Shown here one piece after another: positions 1 to 12,127 of a stretch of 64,000 bases of DNA. Every line of letters starts with the position of its first letter. Position 1 is the stretch's first letter. The translations under genes were made by a program, and so were the position numbers. The notes beneath the pieces are model-generated. The model made no database searches, was not told the origin of the DNA, and saw only the letters and a list, made by a program, of their open reading frames with translations. The DNA is from Limonium bicolor (taxonomy: Eukaryota; Streptophyta; Magnoliopsida; Caryophyllales; Plumbaginaceae). Location of the stretch: assembly GCA_023374045.1 (NCBI GenBank), contig CM041778.1:362860831-362924830 (forward strand), in the 5' to 3' direction.

Positions 1-311
1 TAACTCCTCTTCCTCTATCGTTCTTTCCCATTTCCTTCCGCCCCAACACTACTCTTCTACAGCCCAGCTCATCCCAACACCACTCAAAACTCAAGAACCT
101 TTCTTCATCTTCCACGGTAACAGCAACTCATTACCGACAGTAAACAAGGAAACAAATAATAGAAGAAAAGAAAAAGTAAGCAACGACAACACAACCCCAG
201 TTTGAGCTCCATCTTTCCGGCACCAAAATAGCAAAATAGAAACGGAGAACAAGTAAACTGCTCATCCCTTTCTGTTTCCAAACAGCAACAACAGTAGGGG
301 AGGGGAGAGCT
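1..311. other. C-rich stretch, no gene seen
   Basis: This AC- and CT-rich stretch shows no convincing reading frame. Its texture (short runs such as cccaacac and cttcttc) resembles the C-rich 5' untranslated region seen again at 601-925 in front of the LINE, so it may be leader sequence of a related element. I see no repeat boundary or promoter that would settle this. Confidence 0.4.
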
Positions 312-594
312 ACAACTATTTTTATTGATGGAAGTTACAGACTAGGTGCAGGAGCGGGTGTAGGGATGGTGGGTTATGAGCACAGAGTGTTGTAATGGCA
401 GGGTGCAAGCCACAGTTCTTTTGATGCGGGATGAAGAGCTGCCTTCTTTTGTTGAAGTAAAGGCGCTTTTGTTGGCTGCAAGATGGGCTAAGTATGTTGG
501 GGTTGAGGATATTTGTTTCTTTAGTGAAAACAGTGTAAGTTGTTGCTGGTTAGCTTTTCCAATTCTTCATGTCCTCATGACAAAACAAAAATGA
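312..594 (+). pseudogene. RNase H domain fragment (plant LINE / RVT_3 type), frameshifted
   Basis: RNase H of this type removes RNA from RNA-DNA hybrids and sits at the C-terminus of plant L1-type LINE polyproteins; related single-domain copies are also common in plant genomes. From 312 one frame reads an FIDGSY start with the first catalytic Asp. The frame then meets a TAA and shifts to the frame open at 376-594, which carries VEVKALLLAARWAK (catalytic Glu) and FFSENS. The last motif is normally SDN or SDS, so the third acidic residue is Glu instead of Asp. The fold is cut off after about 70 residues in the second frame. A gtaagt hexamer lies just downstream at the break and could be an old splice donor. 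It lies upstream of a LINE 5' region, so it is probably a leftover of a different copy. Confidence 0.6.
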
Positions 595-600
595 AAGCGA

Positions 601-925
601 ACATGTAAACAAAAAGTGAACTCCCCTCCCCCACCCACCCATCCCTTCCGTTCTCTTTCTCACTCCGTCAACCACCGCTGAACCACACCACCACCACCAC
701 CACAAACCACCAGCCCAGCTTAATCCACAAATCTCCCGATAACCCAACCAGCTAAATCCACAAAACCCCCCGATAGCCCACCCCCAAACCAGAGATCCAC
801 AATCCAAACGGAAGCTTAATCCACACTCAAGACTCTTTTGAGGTCAGAACCCCCTTCAGCAACAACAATGTCGCCTGTGCCGAACGTGGTTTGTATTGAA
901 AGACGAAGAAGCTAGAAGTTGTTAC
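601..925 (+). other. C-rich leader upstream of LINE ORF1
   Basis: The stretch is dominated by ccaccacc, cccaacca and ccccccga runs and has no supported reading frame. Its position directly before the first ORF1-like ATG at 926 fits a LINE 5' untranslated region, which in plant L1 elements also acts as an internal promoter. That role is inference; I see no diagnostic promoter motif. Confidence 0.4.
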
Positions 926-1952
926 CATGGCGAGAGTGAGGGACACAGGAAAGAGTTCAGGTGCACGACACCAGTGGGAAAGCTAGAGGAGAGGATACGT
1001 ATGGCATACAACCAAATCGAGTAGACATAAAGCAAACACATATACCCAGGATAACAAATACGAAAGAGGCAGTCGGAGCACAGAACGGCCCACACAGAGT
1101 AAGCAGTACTGGGCAAGGCAGTACAGACGAACCAAGGTACAGAGTAACTTTTCGGTCCACCCACCCACCGCTACCACGGTCTTCATCGACAACATACACA
1201 GGAAAGTTTCAGATTACCAGCTGGGGAGGCTAATCAGAAGATATGCATGGTGGTCTCGTCTATACGTCAGCAGAAAAGCTAGACAGAGAACCTCAACTGT
1301 GTGTGCGTTCGTGGACTTGAATGATGTGGAAGGGGCTAGAAAGGTGATCAGAGGTCTCCAAGGGTGGAATGTATATGGTAGCAAACTGAGACTGAGGATG
1401 AAGTTTCAAGGAAGTAAAATGAAGCAGACAAACGAGACGGTGAAATGGAAAGGACCTCCAGATAGGCGCCAACAGTGGGGTCCCAAGGAGTATGGGAGTA
1501 GAGGGAACCATGAGCATGCGCTAAACATTGTCAATAAAACTGAACCCAGACGAGGAAATGAAAGAATGTGTGAAGAGATGTGTCGTTACAACTCTAACGG
1601 AAGATAAAAGTGCAAGCGAAGCGATGGAGCTATTAAAAAATGGCCGAATCTATCGGGCCTACTTGCCTTCTCCAGGAGAAAGTTCCTCATGGTGTTTAAT
1701 GATGCTGGGGAAGCAGAGGAAGTGATGTCCTCAGCGAGATACAGGGGCAAGAGCATTCACGGGATTGGCCTTAGGCGATGGGATCTTGGAGACCAAGTCG
1801 AAAAACGAAAAACCTGGGTGGTCATAAGAGGCATTCCTATTCATGCCTGGAGCAAATGCAACGTTATCAGAATTGCCCAGATGGCAGGAGAGGTTATCAG
1901 AACAGAGGAAGAGGAAAGCTCCTATGTACAAAACGCCGAAATACGGGTTTAG
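926..1952 (+). pseudogene. LINE ORF1: RRM plus DUF4283-like RNA-binding protein, broken
   Basis: ORF1 proteins of plant LINEs bind the element RNA and form the transposition particle. An ATG at 926 opens a basic N-terminus that soon meets a stop (about 980). From about 1173 to 1412 one frame reads an RRM-like fold: VFIDNI resembles RNP2 and CAFVDLNDVEGA resembles RNP1, ending in NVYGSKLRLRMKF. After a low-complexity linker, 1620-1930 carries a DUF4283-like segment (FLMVFNDAGEAEEV, LRRWDLGDQ, WVVIRGIPIHAWS), a domain common in plant LINE ORF1. The parts lie in different frames, so several indels have occurred. No CCHC knuckle is visible before ORF2. Domain names are from recognition; a profile search would confirm them. 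Confidence 0.65.
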
Positions 1953-2217
1953 ATTGAGACGTCGACATTACAGTTCATTAACATGAAAATCGTGGTGAAC
2001 GTCGACGAAGGAAAATTCCCAGTATGCATTGTGGAAGCGCTGGATTCTGGTGGCAGCCAGGTGGCAAAGGACAGGGAGGACAGTATTATCCAAATGGCAC
2101 GAGCTTCTGCCACATCAGCAAAAAAGACAAAATCAAAGGAGAACAAAACATAAGGGGAATTTGATCAAGGTATAAAGCCATGAAGATTAGAGAAGAAATT
2201 CATACGAAGCAGATAGT

Positions 2218-3593
2218 AATGATGGGTTTGTTGGAGACTCAAGTTCAGGCTAACACAGCTGACAAAATTGGTAGTTACTGGGGTAGAAAGAGAACCACAA
2301 TGGCATGGAAGAGGTAGCAACCCGAGGACGAGCAGGAGGCATAGTTGTTATGTGGGATGAGATGGAGTAAGGGTAAATAGGGTGGAGAAAGGTGACAGAT
2401 GGTTATTGCTTGACGCGATCTTAGTCAATGAAAGATTTGAAGGTAATTTTCTATTCATCTACGCCCCATGTGATTCAACTGAAAGGAAAGTAATGTTTGA
2501 TGAGATTGTAGTAGCTAAAAGAAACTGGCAGAATGCAATACTGGCCCTGGGTGATTTTAATGAAGTGCTGAATCCATCAGAAAGAAATTGCACGAACGGG
2601 GCCATTTGTTCTAGGGGTATGAATGATTTTAAAAGCTGGGTAGATGAAATGGAATTCATGGAAGTGCACCTACAAGATGCAAAGTTTACTTGGACAGGAA
2701 AGGGATCCTACACCATATTGATAGGGTGTTCGCTGGAGAAGAATGGTTTGGCCACTTCAGCGACTTGAAAATCAAATCTGGGGAATGGATAATATCAGAC
2801 CATAGAATGCTGGTGGTGGAGATAGGTAAGGTGAACTGGGGTCCCAGACCTTTTCGGGCATTGGACACATGGCTGGACCACCCCCAATTCAAAAAGTTTG
2901 TAAGCAGTGAATGGCAGAAACTAACATTCGGCACCACCCAAAGTAAACTTAAGGCCCTCAAAATGCCACTAAAACGATGGAATAAAGCAGTCTTTGGAAA
3001 CCTGGAGGAGAACATCGAACAGTTAAGAAGACAACTCAGGAAAATAGAGGAAAAGTGTGAATCTGATGGTGTCAACATTCGAACAGACACTGAGAGAATG
3101 TTAACTCAGGCAAAATTGGATACAGCGTTAAGGAATAAGGAAACATACTGGAGGCAGCTGGCACGTGATAAGCTTATTAAGTTTACTGACAAGAATACGT
3201 CGTATTTCCACAGACGGGCAACTCTAAATAGGAAACAAAAGCATATAAGCATGTTGTATGTAGAGGGCAGAAATGTGGAGGATCCAACAGAGATCAAAGC
3301 TCATATTGTAGACTTCTTTGCCAGACTGTATATGCGACGAAATGAGTCAAGAATTGGTCCCCCAAGAGTCGATCACCCTCGTCTGTCAATTAGTGAAGCA
3401 ACACAACTGGAGGAAATCCCTACGCTACTTGAAATTAAGAACACGGTATGGGACTGTGACGGAGCTAAATCCCCTAGATTTGATGGATATAATATGAGAT
3501 TTATCAGACAGCTATGGAACACCATTGGCCCAGGATTTTGTGATGATGTACGGAGATTTTTTGTTACCGGTAAACTAGAAAGAGGGGGCTGAA
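2218..3593 (+). pseudogene. LINE ORF2: endonuclease and N-terminal part of reverse transcriptase region
   Basis: ORF2 of L1 LINEs nicks target DNA with an APE-type endonuclease and copies its RNA by target-primed reverse transcription. From 2218 the frame reads GLLETQVQA, which holds the catalytic Glu; a TAG follows near 2317. The frame open at 2382 continues with FIYAPCDS and LGDFNEVL, and a shift near 2705-2720 leads to the frame at 2690-3592 with IDRVFAGEEWF and ISDHRMLVVEI (SDH is the catalytic end of the fold). The following linker (WNKAVFGNLEENIEQL, YWRQLARDKLIKFTDKNTSYFHRRA) is typical of the region between endonuclease and RT. The RT is cut where element A begins, at about the GPDG-like segment (PRFDGYNMRF). 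Confidence 0.8.
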
Positions 3594-5930
3594 TGAAATA
3601 CCCCTAAATTAATTTACATTAATTTAGGGGATTTCTTTTTATAAAAACCCTAAATATTATTATTACACACCAACTTAGTATATGGTGTTATTTAAAATTT
3701 ATTTAGGGGTTTTCTTCCATTTAACCCTAATTATTATATATTATTATATAGTATTATGAATTTAATAATAAGATTTATAAGTCCATAAATCTTGGGAAAA
3801 TTTCTAAACACTCCAACTATATTATAAAGATTTTAGGAAGTGTTGGAACATTGTTTTGGAACATAAAAGTCAATATAAAATTCTAGAAACCTTAAAGCTT
3901 ATTAAGCCTTGCTAGAGTTGACTTTTTGAGAATGGTCAAACCAGGCCATGAAACCTATACCAATAAATAGGTTATGGAAAACCATGAAGATTGATAAAAA
4001 GAACGTCAAAAACAGAACATCCTAGCCAAAGTTATGATAGATTGAAGTTTAGAGCCAAAATTTTAAAGACTGTCACGTGTCAAGCTCACACGCGCCAGGA
4101 CTTAGGCGATTCTGGTTTCCCTGAATTTCGATAACAGAATTCTGTGTTTAGCCCTAACTTTGGACGGCTATATCTCACTCATCTCTCAATATTTTTCCAT
4201 GCCGTTTTCTTCATTCTCTTCTTCAAAACGTCCTCTTTCCAACCATTACTCACACATACCCTAACTCGTTATACATCAGCCGCAAATCTGACCTAAAGTT
4301 GACCCCTTGCGAAACTCGTACCCAGAATTCCAGTTTCTCACCGATTTCAGGTAACTTTCGTTGATCATAACTCCTTCGTTTCTCAACCAAAATTTGATTT
4401 CTTTAGCTCGTTTTAAAGATCTCTAATCCCTCTACAATTTTCATGTTTATGCCCAAGTCTGATTCGTAACCGGTTGGAAGATATAGATGTCTTAAGTTTC
4501 GGTTTCGCCAGCACATAAAATCATACCGGAACAGTAAGGTATAAACTCGTGACTTGCGACCTTAATTTCTTTCTTTGTGTTGTGAGTTAGGATTAGTTCT
4601 TGTTATCAATATGTAGAGGTAAGTTTGCTCTTTCGATTAAGCCCTTATTGATAGCCTAACTCGATTTGTACTGCAAGTTATAGGTCCTCAAAGTAGGCTT
4701 CGTGAACTGCTCGAAAGTTCGAGTTTTCCAGATTTCCCGAAATCGAATCCCTCCATTTTTGCAACTCCGGTGAGTCTCCGATCAAATTGCTCCGATATTG
4801 CTGTTCGTAGTCATGTTACCGTCTTAATCCATGTTCCAATTTAATCGATTACGCTCTAGATTGAGGGAATTGGGGAGATCGAATTCGGAAACCGTTTAGA
4901 ATAACCCTAGATTCGAAACGAAAATCGAAACCCGATGAATACTGCATTATAATTGGGGAAATTAGCATCATTAGAACCGAAATTTGATTTCGAAACCATA
5001 GGAACAAGAATCACACGATTTCGTTCTGTAGATTAGGAGAAAACTCGGATTTAGTACTGGGGATCGAATTAGTTTTCGCTGATGAACTCAGCGTTCAGTG
5101 GCCGTCCGATCTCGCTTTAAAAGATTGGACGGCCGAGATTAGATCGTGATATTTAAGAGTTTTTATAAGTTTATGAAATTTCAGTAAATAACCCTAACTT
5201 GTTGAGTTAATTTAAATACCTTTCCAAATGTATTTTGACTTGAAATTTTAACCATAGGTTCCTTATTAAATCTAGTTTATTTTGATGTAAATTAATATGG
5301 TTTTGGAGTTTTTAAACGTAAGTTATGATTTTTGCAAGTTACGGGTTTTCTGGAATTATTTGGTTAAATTAAAAAGATATTTTTATGAAATAAATTTTTA
5401 TAATATGTCTAAAATGTTATAGTTACTGTATATTAAATTTGGGAATTTTTGGGCAATGGTAAAAGGTTTTAAAAATTGTGTTTATGAGTTTTTCATAAGA
5501 ATAACCTATAATATAAGGTTTTTAATGTAACCAAAAATTAAAGTATGGTTTGTTAATTAACTTTTAAGCTGGGGAAAATAAGGGAAACTAAATTAACATT
5601 TATAACAGTAAGTTTATAAATGTTTTGATATTAGCTTTTAAGAGGAGTGAAATTATTTACATATGTGTATATATACTTACTTAAGTAGAAGCTTATATAA
5701 ATTAAGGAATTTAATTATCCTACATTTTATTTACTATATTATATGGGGGTTAATATTTTTAATTAAACTAAGGAATAATATATATATATATATTTACGCA
5801 TTTATAAAAGGGAATTAAGTAGTAACTTAGAGTAAAACAAGGAACTAATTAAATTAACACTTATAATAACTAAATATTATAAGAGCTAGAATCCTAAGAT
5901 ATAGTAAAAGAAATACTTTATGAAATATAC
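3594..5930 (+). repeat. Element A left LTR, segment 1
   Basis: This is the 5' (U3) part of the LTR. Bases 3594 to about 4512 match the right LTR at 35856-36770 almost base for base, including the opening TGAAATACCCC and a CT-rich tract (cttcattctcttcttc) that could be transcribed leader. From about 5150 to 5930 the sequence is AT-rich with no reading frame. The segment ends where a reverse-strand LINE is inserted. Confidence 0.85.
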
Positions 5931-6105
5931 TTTTTTTTTGGAAACAAGAGAATATATTATCATTAGGAACATAGTGCACGTACAAATGGCGGGAAGTCTG
6001 CGGACTTCCACCAGCTCAGAGGGAGCTGGGCTTTTCTAGCATACAAAGCTAGGTTATGGGCCAAGCTGTTGGCATCCCGGGGGATGCTAAACCAGGCAAC
6101 ATCAA

Positions 6106-6421
6106 CTAAAGGATGTAAACATGAAAGGCAGTATGAAGACAGGACATAGTTCTATCATCCAATCCCGTAATCTGAAAATCCAAAAGATAGTCAATGGCAC
6201 TTTTACAATCGGAAAGGAAGCGCACAGCAGAAGCCCCGATGCTCTTGGCGAGATGGATTCCTAAGACAATGGCCTGTGCTTCCACATGCACAGGCTCAAA
6301 ATCCGCCCTAACCCCCAAGGTAGCCACCCCAACGACGGCGCCCTGAGAGGTTGCAACAGCTGCAAGGCCATAACGGCCAAACTTGTCTAAACCTGCATCA
6401 ACATTAACCTCAATCCAAGAC
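6106..6421 (-). pseudogene. LINE RNase H domain
   Basis: The minus-strand frame reads VNVDAGLDKFGRYGLAAVA (first catalytic Asp in VDAG), VEAQAIVLGIHLAKS (Glu) and VRFLSDCKSAIDYLL (Asp). This is the C-terminal RNase H domain of plant LINE polyproteins, roughly 100 residues. All three core acidic residues are present. The frame runs past the apparent start at 6327 up to about 6421. It is followed by a 3' untranslated tail of about 165 bp and the poly(A) run. Confidence 0.75.
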
Positions 6422-6559
6422 GGATGTGCCTCCCGATTGGCAGAGAGCGAAGGGGCAGTAGCTGGAAGATAGGGTGACGAAGCGCTACGGAGGTAGCTAT
6501 CAGCCTGAAACCAACCAACCTCAAGAGAACATGCCCGGTTATGTGTGAACTGGCAATGA

Positions 6560-7080
6560 GCATACCAAAGGTGCCAGAGAGAGGAAAAGAGAGCAAGTCA
6601 ACAAGAGGCACACTTGAGCATGTATGCGTAAACCAATCAGCAAAAGCCGCGGACGAGTGTGAGAATGGTGGTGGCTGGATCCCCATACGGGCCCAATAGG
6701 GACTGACAAAAGGACACGCAAAGAAACGATGATAAAGCGTATCTCGAGAGCCACAAAGGGTACATGGACTTGCCTGCGGTTGACGGATCCGAGCAGCCAA
6801 CCACTTCATTGGATGGGACCGCACCATGTAGCATGCGCCAACCAAAAAGGCGAACACGGGGTGGGACCTCAAGTTTGCATAACCGGGTCATAGCTTTGCC
6901 TTGCAAAGAATTTGAAGGAGTGGAGGTACCTGGCGCTGCCGAACGGGAAAGGGCCACATCACAATGATAAGCGGATTTGACAGAGTAGGAACCTGACTTG
7001 GTAAGACCCCACAACCAAGAGTCCTGCACAGCGCGGTCACCCGATAGGGGAATGCGGAGGATATGGTCAAACATCATCAC
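6560..7080 (-). pseudogene. LINE zf-RVT zinc-binding region
   Basis: Two overlapping minus-strand frames together read SYSVKSAYHCDVAL, LCKLEVPPRVRLFGWRMLHGAVPSNE and then ARIRQPQASPCTLCGSRD and YHRFFACPFVSPYWA. This is the zf-RVT module (Cys-x2-Cys ... His ... Cys) that links RT and RNase H in plant LINEs. A frameshift near 6850 separates its halves. Confidence 0.7.
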
Positions 7081-7221
7081 CGTGAAAAACCTGACGAACT
7101 AGGTGCTCATTCCAAACCGCGGGAGACTGTACAAAATGTGAAACCGGAACCTGATGCCAATGAAGGGGAAGTGCCCAAAGATAAGGCTGGCCACCCTCCT
7201 TAGATGGCAGCCAGCGATCTT

Positions 7222-8557
7222 TTACCAACGTGGAAGACCATTTGCTAACTGACGTCGGCCACCTAAATGTACCAGGTCACGCACCCCTATAAGAGCCTTC
7301 CAAATTGGGCTGGAGTTGGACATAAGCTGAACATCCCAAACAGGGTTGTTGTGCAAATAACGGGCGTTGTAAAATCTGGATAGTAGAGAAGTAGGGTTGG
7401 TGAGAATCCGCCACAACTGTTTACCCAGAAGAGCCCGATTAAAAGACCTTAAATCCCGAAAGCCCAAACCACCAGCAGCAGTTGGAGGCACATAGTCTCC
7501 CACTTAGTCCAGTGTATCCCAGAAGATGGTGAATTACCACTCCACCAGAAACGTGAAAGCATGCTCTTAATAGATTTCAACAGGGTCTTTGGAAGAGCAA
7601 TAATGGACATGACATACGTTGAATAGCCTGCAACACCGCCTTAATGAGATTTAATCTGCCAGCTTACGAGACATGGGTTGACCAGCCGTGAATCCGCTTG
7701 GCGACGCGATCCTTAATGTATGCAAAAATGGCTGAGCGGTTACGTCCGATCTTAATTGGGAAACCCAGATACATACCCAAATCCGGAACAACTCTGCCAC
7801 CTAGAGTGGAGGCAACTGCCGCACACAGATTGTGGGGCAAAAGCTGAGAGAACATAATAGCCGATTTATCGATATTGATACACTGGCCGGAAGCGAGCTT
7901 GAACTTATGTAGAACATCAGCCAGGCAGTGGGCATTGGGTAGTGTAGCTTTACTGAAGAGGATGCAGTCGTCCGCAAAAGAAGACTACTGATTGGCGTGG
8001 CAAGGCCTGGGATGGTGAAGGCTTTAAATTGGCCAGCCTCAGAAGCCAGATTGATGGCAGAAGTGAGAGCCTCCATGCAGCAAATAAATAGCAAAGGGGA
8101 CAAGGGATCACCCTGACGCAGACCCCGCTTCGGCGAAAAAGTCTCCCCTGGGAAACCATTGATGAGAACCGCCAAGGTGGTGGTGGTTATACACTTTCGA
8201 ACTGCATTGATCCATAAGGGATGGAAGCCCATACTGCGAAGTACTGCCAACACAAAAGACCATTCCACCCTGTCAAAGGCTTTGGACATGTCGACCTTAT
8301 AAGCAAAATAGCCCCTCTGTTTCGCTCTAGAGGTGCGAAGCAGATGCAGGATCTCGTGTGTAATCAACACTTGATCAGTAATCAAGCGATCTTTCACAAA
8401 AGTGCCCTGATTATCCGAGATAACACATGGCATCACTAACTGAACACGATTGACAAGCACTTTGGAGATGACACGGTAAAGAGTGTTGCACAACGATATG
8501 GGCCGAAACTCGGTAATAGAGGTCGCGCCAGCTTTTTTAGGAATCAGCGCAATGTGG
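7222..8557 (-). pseudogene. LINE reverse transcriptase, 5'-truncated and frameshifted
   Basis: The RT copies LINE RNA at the nicked target. On the minus strand from about 8557 the frame reads HIALIPKK, SITEFRPISLCNTLYRVISK (RT motif 1), FVKDRLITDQVLI, KVDMSKAFDRVEW (first catalytic Asp) and GLRQGDPLSPLLF. The FADD catalytic pair is encoded near 7970-7980 but lies one base out of the upstream frame, so a single-base indel there ended the main reading frame. The thumb region (MYLGFPIKIGRNRSA, RIHGW) follows at 7664-7855, and a later fragment (AAGGLGFRDLRSFNRALLGKQLWR) at 7222-7503. The N-terminal RT and the endonuclease are missing because of 5' truncation. Confidence 0.85.
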
Positions 8558-8562
8558 GTATG

Positions 8563-9466
8563 ATAGTACGAGTATACTTATAATAAGTTACATAGGGAAA
8601 TGTCTTAGTTAATTTCTAGTACGGGTATACTTATATATATTAAATAAATAAAGGAAACACATTATTTTATAAACCATAAGTCGGTTGCGTTAAGCCTAGA
8701 AGTTATTGAACATTAATAAATATAGTAAAATTTCCTAAAAATGTTGTGGATAAATTTTAATACATAAAGATATATATTTTTATAAATATATGTATATAAA
8801 TACATTAAAAGTTGAGGGAAATAATAATCTTTGTGTGTAGTTATAATAAGTAGATTATATATATATGTTAAACCTTAGGTTTTAGTCGGTGTGTAATTAA
8901 ATAGTCACTATTAAATTAAGGGTTTAATTACACAACATAGACGAAACACGGTCTTGGGCTAACCTACTAAGCCCAAGTCTATGAACTCCAAAAGCCCACT
9001 TTAACAATTCAAAGAGAGTTTGAGCCAGTCTCAGGAATAAATTCTTAATCATTCCAAACTAAACGAGATGGGCCTAACAAGGATTTAGTTAACAAGTCAA
9101 GCCCAAACCTTTGTAAGAGGATAATGGTAAACCTGAAACTATTAATCAGTAAGTGAAGAAGGCTGTTTAGTTTATAAGTCTCTTAACTAATCGACACTTG
9201 GAACACCTTAATTATAGTTTACTATTGGGGAATCACTTATTCGAGTTAGTTATTGTTCTTCACATACCAGGTACGATTTCTCGTACTCCGATATTTTTGC
9301 TGATTGACTTGTGGAATGTTTTGGAAACCGCTGAATGACTTAAAGAGGAATCTCTAAAAAGAAAATGATTGTGTGACTAACTCAGCTTGTGTGACTAACT
9401 GAGCCTTGGATGCGAAACTCACTTGGGTATTGGTTCCTTCTATTTGGTGCCCCGTTAGACATTGGC
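8563..9466 (+). repeat. Element A left LTR, segment 2
   Basis: AT-rich LTR sequence resumes after the LINE insertion. It has no reading frame. It ends at TTGGC (9462-9466), the target duplicated by element B. It includes the self-complementary pair cttgggct ... agcccaag near 8953-8976. Confidence 0.7.
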
Positions 9467-10085
9467 TGAAATACCCCAAACCTAACTATGCTAAGTAAAC
9501 ATCAAATCATGATGTAGTAAGGCTAAAATATGCCTTAGAAAGATTGGTAGACAATTTAAACCAAGGAAAACACAAGAAAGTGCCTTAAGGGCAATCAGGG
9601 CAAAAACGTGCTCTAAGCTTGAAGAGACTTGGGTGAGTACCCAAATATCATGATAAGACCTTAGTAATATTCTAATGGTCATTTTAAATCAATTAGCAAA
9701 GAAAACCAAGCTTGAAAACAAGTTAAAACACAAATGTGCTTTAAGAGGTCTTAAAGCACATTTTTGAGAAATTGTCTTAGAATTGAGTTTTGAGTGGCTA
9801 AATGTCCATCATTACTCTTTAATCAACATGTGTACTAATTAGTATCACATTAGGAAGCCTAAATCAATGGGAAACCAAAATTTCACGAATATGTGCACTA
9901 ATTAGTGAATAGTGCCAAATAGTGCCCAAATTAAGCTTAAGTCAACATAAGTCAATGAGATGGTCAACTAAGACCATAAATATCTCCAACTACAAGAGGG
10001 GGGCCGGTTTTGATGTGAGGAGTCACCACATGACTAAGCAAATAAAGGAAAAGAAGAGTAAAAGAGAGAATAGTACTATTTACTT

Positions 10086-10093
10086 TATAAAAG
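10086..10093 (+). promoter_or_regulatory. Candidate TATA box of element B 5' LTR
   Basis: TATAAAAG stands about 620 bp into the LTR and is followed within 30-60 bp by a long CT tract (ctctctccttcttcttc), the usual leader texture of plant LTR promoters. The same arrangement is repeated at 19810-19817 in the 3' LTR. Confidence 0.55.
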
Positions 10094-12127
10094 CAAATAC
10101 CTTATATTAGCCTACCTCTCTCCTTCTTCTTCATTTCTCTTCTTCTTCCACAGTTCTTTTCTTCTTTTCCTCTGTTCCAAACCGTCCCAAGCAGCCTCCA
10201 TTGTTGCTTCACCTTGCTTTGGCAACAACTTACTCATTTTAGCTCCAAATCAAAAACTAAACACATATTATTCTTAGTTAGCTCAAGCTCTAGCTTTCTA
10301 TCTTTTCAAATCTTGCAAAGCTCAAGTTTGGTGCCATGAGAAAACTCCATTGATGGAGGAAAATCAAGTTTGAAGAGCTCATTAGCTTCTCCATTCTCTT
10401 AAGGTAAAGAAAATGTAAGAAAAACCATTTCCATCATCTCTTGTACATGGCCGAAAATTTCTACTCATGGGGCCTTGTTTTTATGCCTTGTTCTAGCTTG
10501 ATTTATTCACCAAGGACTAGTGGAGGTCCTATTTCATTCAATGCCAAAGTCTACCTTGAGACTTCAAAGGTAATCATCCACTTTTATGCCTTAGAACACA
10601 TTTCTAACCTAGGTTTTTATTCCTTGAGGTTAGTGTATTGTTTAGTACTCATATGAGTCATTGAATATTGATTAGAACATTGGCAAGGGGAATTTAAGTG
10701 GTGGCCGAGATTCATGCAAGAAGAAGGTCTAAGGAGGAAGTTAAATAAGCTTGAGAAAACAAGGTAAAATGCTTACCTAATGGTGGTTTAAGTTTTAAGG
10801 GATGAGTTTAAGTGGATACCAATGTGGCTTAGAGCTTACATTGTGTATTGGGTTATATAACCTAAGAAAAAGAACTTAAATAAGCTTGTGAACTTGTGAC
10901 TAAGGAGCCAATGGGAATGAGTTAGTAATATAAGTTTAAGATGAGTTTTAAGAACATTATGACTACTATGAGATTGATGGGTGTATTTGCAGGTTGAAAG
11001 CTTTTATATGTGGGAAATTCAGTGTTTAAGTTTAAGTTATTTAAGGGCCTAAGAGCCATGTCATTTAAGAGCCTTAGTGCTATGCAATTTAAGATTATTG
11101 CAATATATTGAGTTTTTGTGAATGAGATGGTTGAGTGAGGAAAATAATGTGTTTGGGCATGATAATATACTAGAGGAGCTATGGCGAAATTTGAGTAGAA
11201 AAAAAGTGTTTAAGTGGTGGTGGTGAGTTAATATGCCCTAGGGTTTACTAGGGAGCATGAAAAGAAAAATTGGGTGGAAATGAGTTAACTAAGGAGTTCT
11301 TGAGGTTTAGAGTGACCTAGAGATGTCTAGGAGGAATTAGAGGATTGGCGAGTGTACTAAACACACCAAAATCATGATGTGAGGAATGTAAGACTTGTGC
11401 ATAAGTTTTAAGGAAAGGTGTATAATGCCTTAAGGAGATTTAGGTATGAACTAGAGAGTAAGACAATGAGAGTTTTGAGAACCTTGTGTAAGTGTGATGA
11501 TGTTAGTGGTGGACTAGTAAGGTTTAGTTGAATGGTAATGTGTGGACTTGGGTGATAGAAGTGAAAAAGGTAGGAGGATGTTGTAAGTCATCAAGGAAAA
11601 TGACTAGGAATGTAAAAGAGCGTATGATCGTGATAATGGTGAGTAAGTGAGTAAAAGGAGGTGGAAATGTCCAAGGAGGGTGTAGTATAGTTTAGGTAAA
11701 TGAAGAACAATGTCAAGGTATTAAGATAATGGAAAGAAATGTATAAGCAAGCTTAAGAGTTTAAGAGTGATGAGTAACAAGTGAAAAGAAGAGAAATTGT
11801 GCATGGACATGCAAGATAACCTTGGAAGGTTTAACAAGCAAAGAAGGAGTGCAATGATGTTAAGAAGGAGTTATATGGGTAGAAAAGAAACACTTTGGTT
11901 AGTTGAAGTTTTAGGCAAAATGTACATGTTAGAAATATAAGGAATTAATTGACAAGTGTTAGGAATTTCTTGTAAGAATTGAGTAAAAGTTTGAGAAGAT
12001 CTTTGGAAGTTGTTTTAATGAGTTTGGTGGAGGTTATAAGGTATGTTTGATGTGCCAAATGATGTTAGAACACATTAGGAGGCTTGAGGAAAAATTTGGA
12101 GAAAATTTGACAATATATGGGAAGTTT

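Larger units (their letters stand above)
601..3593 (+). mobile_element. L1-type LINE, 5' part, interrupted by element A
   Basis: The order RRM domain, DUF4283-like domain, endonuclease and start of the reverse transcriptase linker is that of plant L1 LINEs. The frame is open up to about 3590, where the LTR of element A starts (TGAAATACCCC at 3594). The five bases CTGAA at 3589-3593 should be the target duplication of element A, whose other copy lies beyond the window. The RT, zinc-binding and RNase H parts of the LINE should therefore continue to the right of the whole nest. Several stops and frameshifts show it was inactive before or after it was split. Confidence 0.75.
5931..8562 (-). mobile_element. 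5'-truncated L1-type LINE inserted in element A's LTR
   Basis: Read on the minus strand this holds the last part of a LINE: RT, zinc-binding domain and RNase H, followed by a 3' tail that ends in a run of nine T on the plus strand (5931-5939), the expected poly(A). The 5' end is truncated inside the RT near 8555-8562, the usual outcome of incomplete target-primed reverse transcription. The element A LTR resumes afterwards. The target duplication is not clear: TATACTT occurs at both edges but is short. The copy has several frame breaks. Confidence 0.8.

Noticed and set aside
10441..10656. A 71-codon frame that recurs at 20152-20385
   Set aside because: Both lie at the same place in the two LTRs of element B, so the likeness reflects LTR duplication and not selection; no family resemblance.
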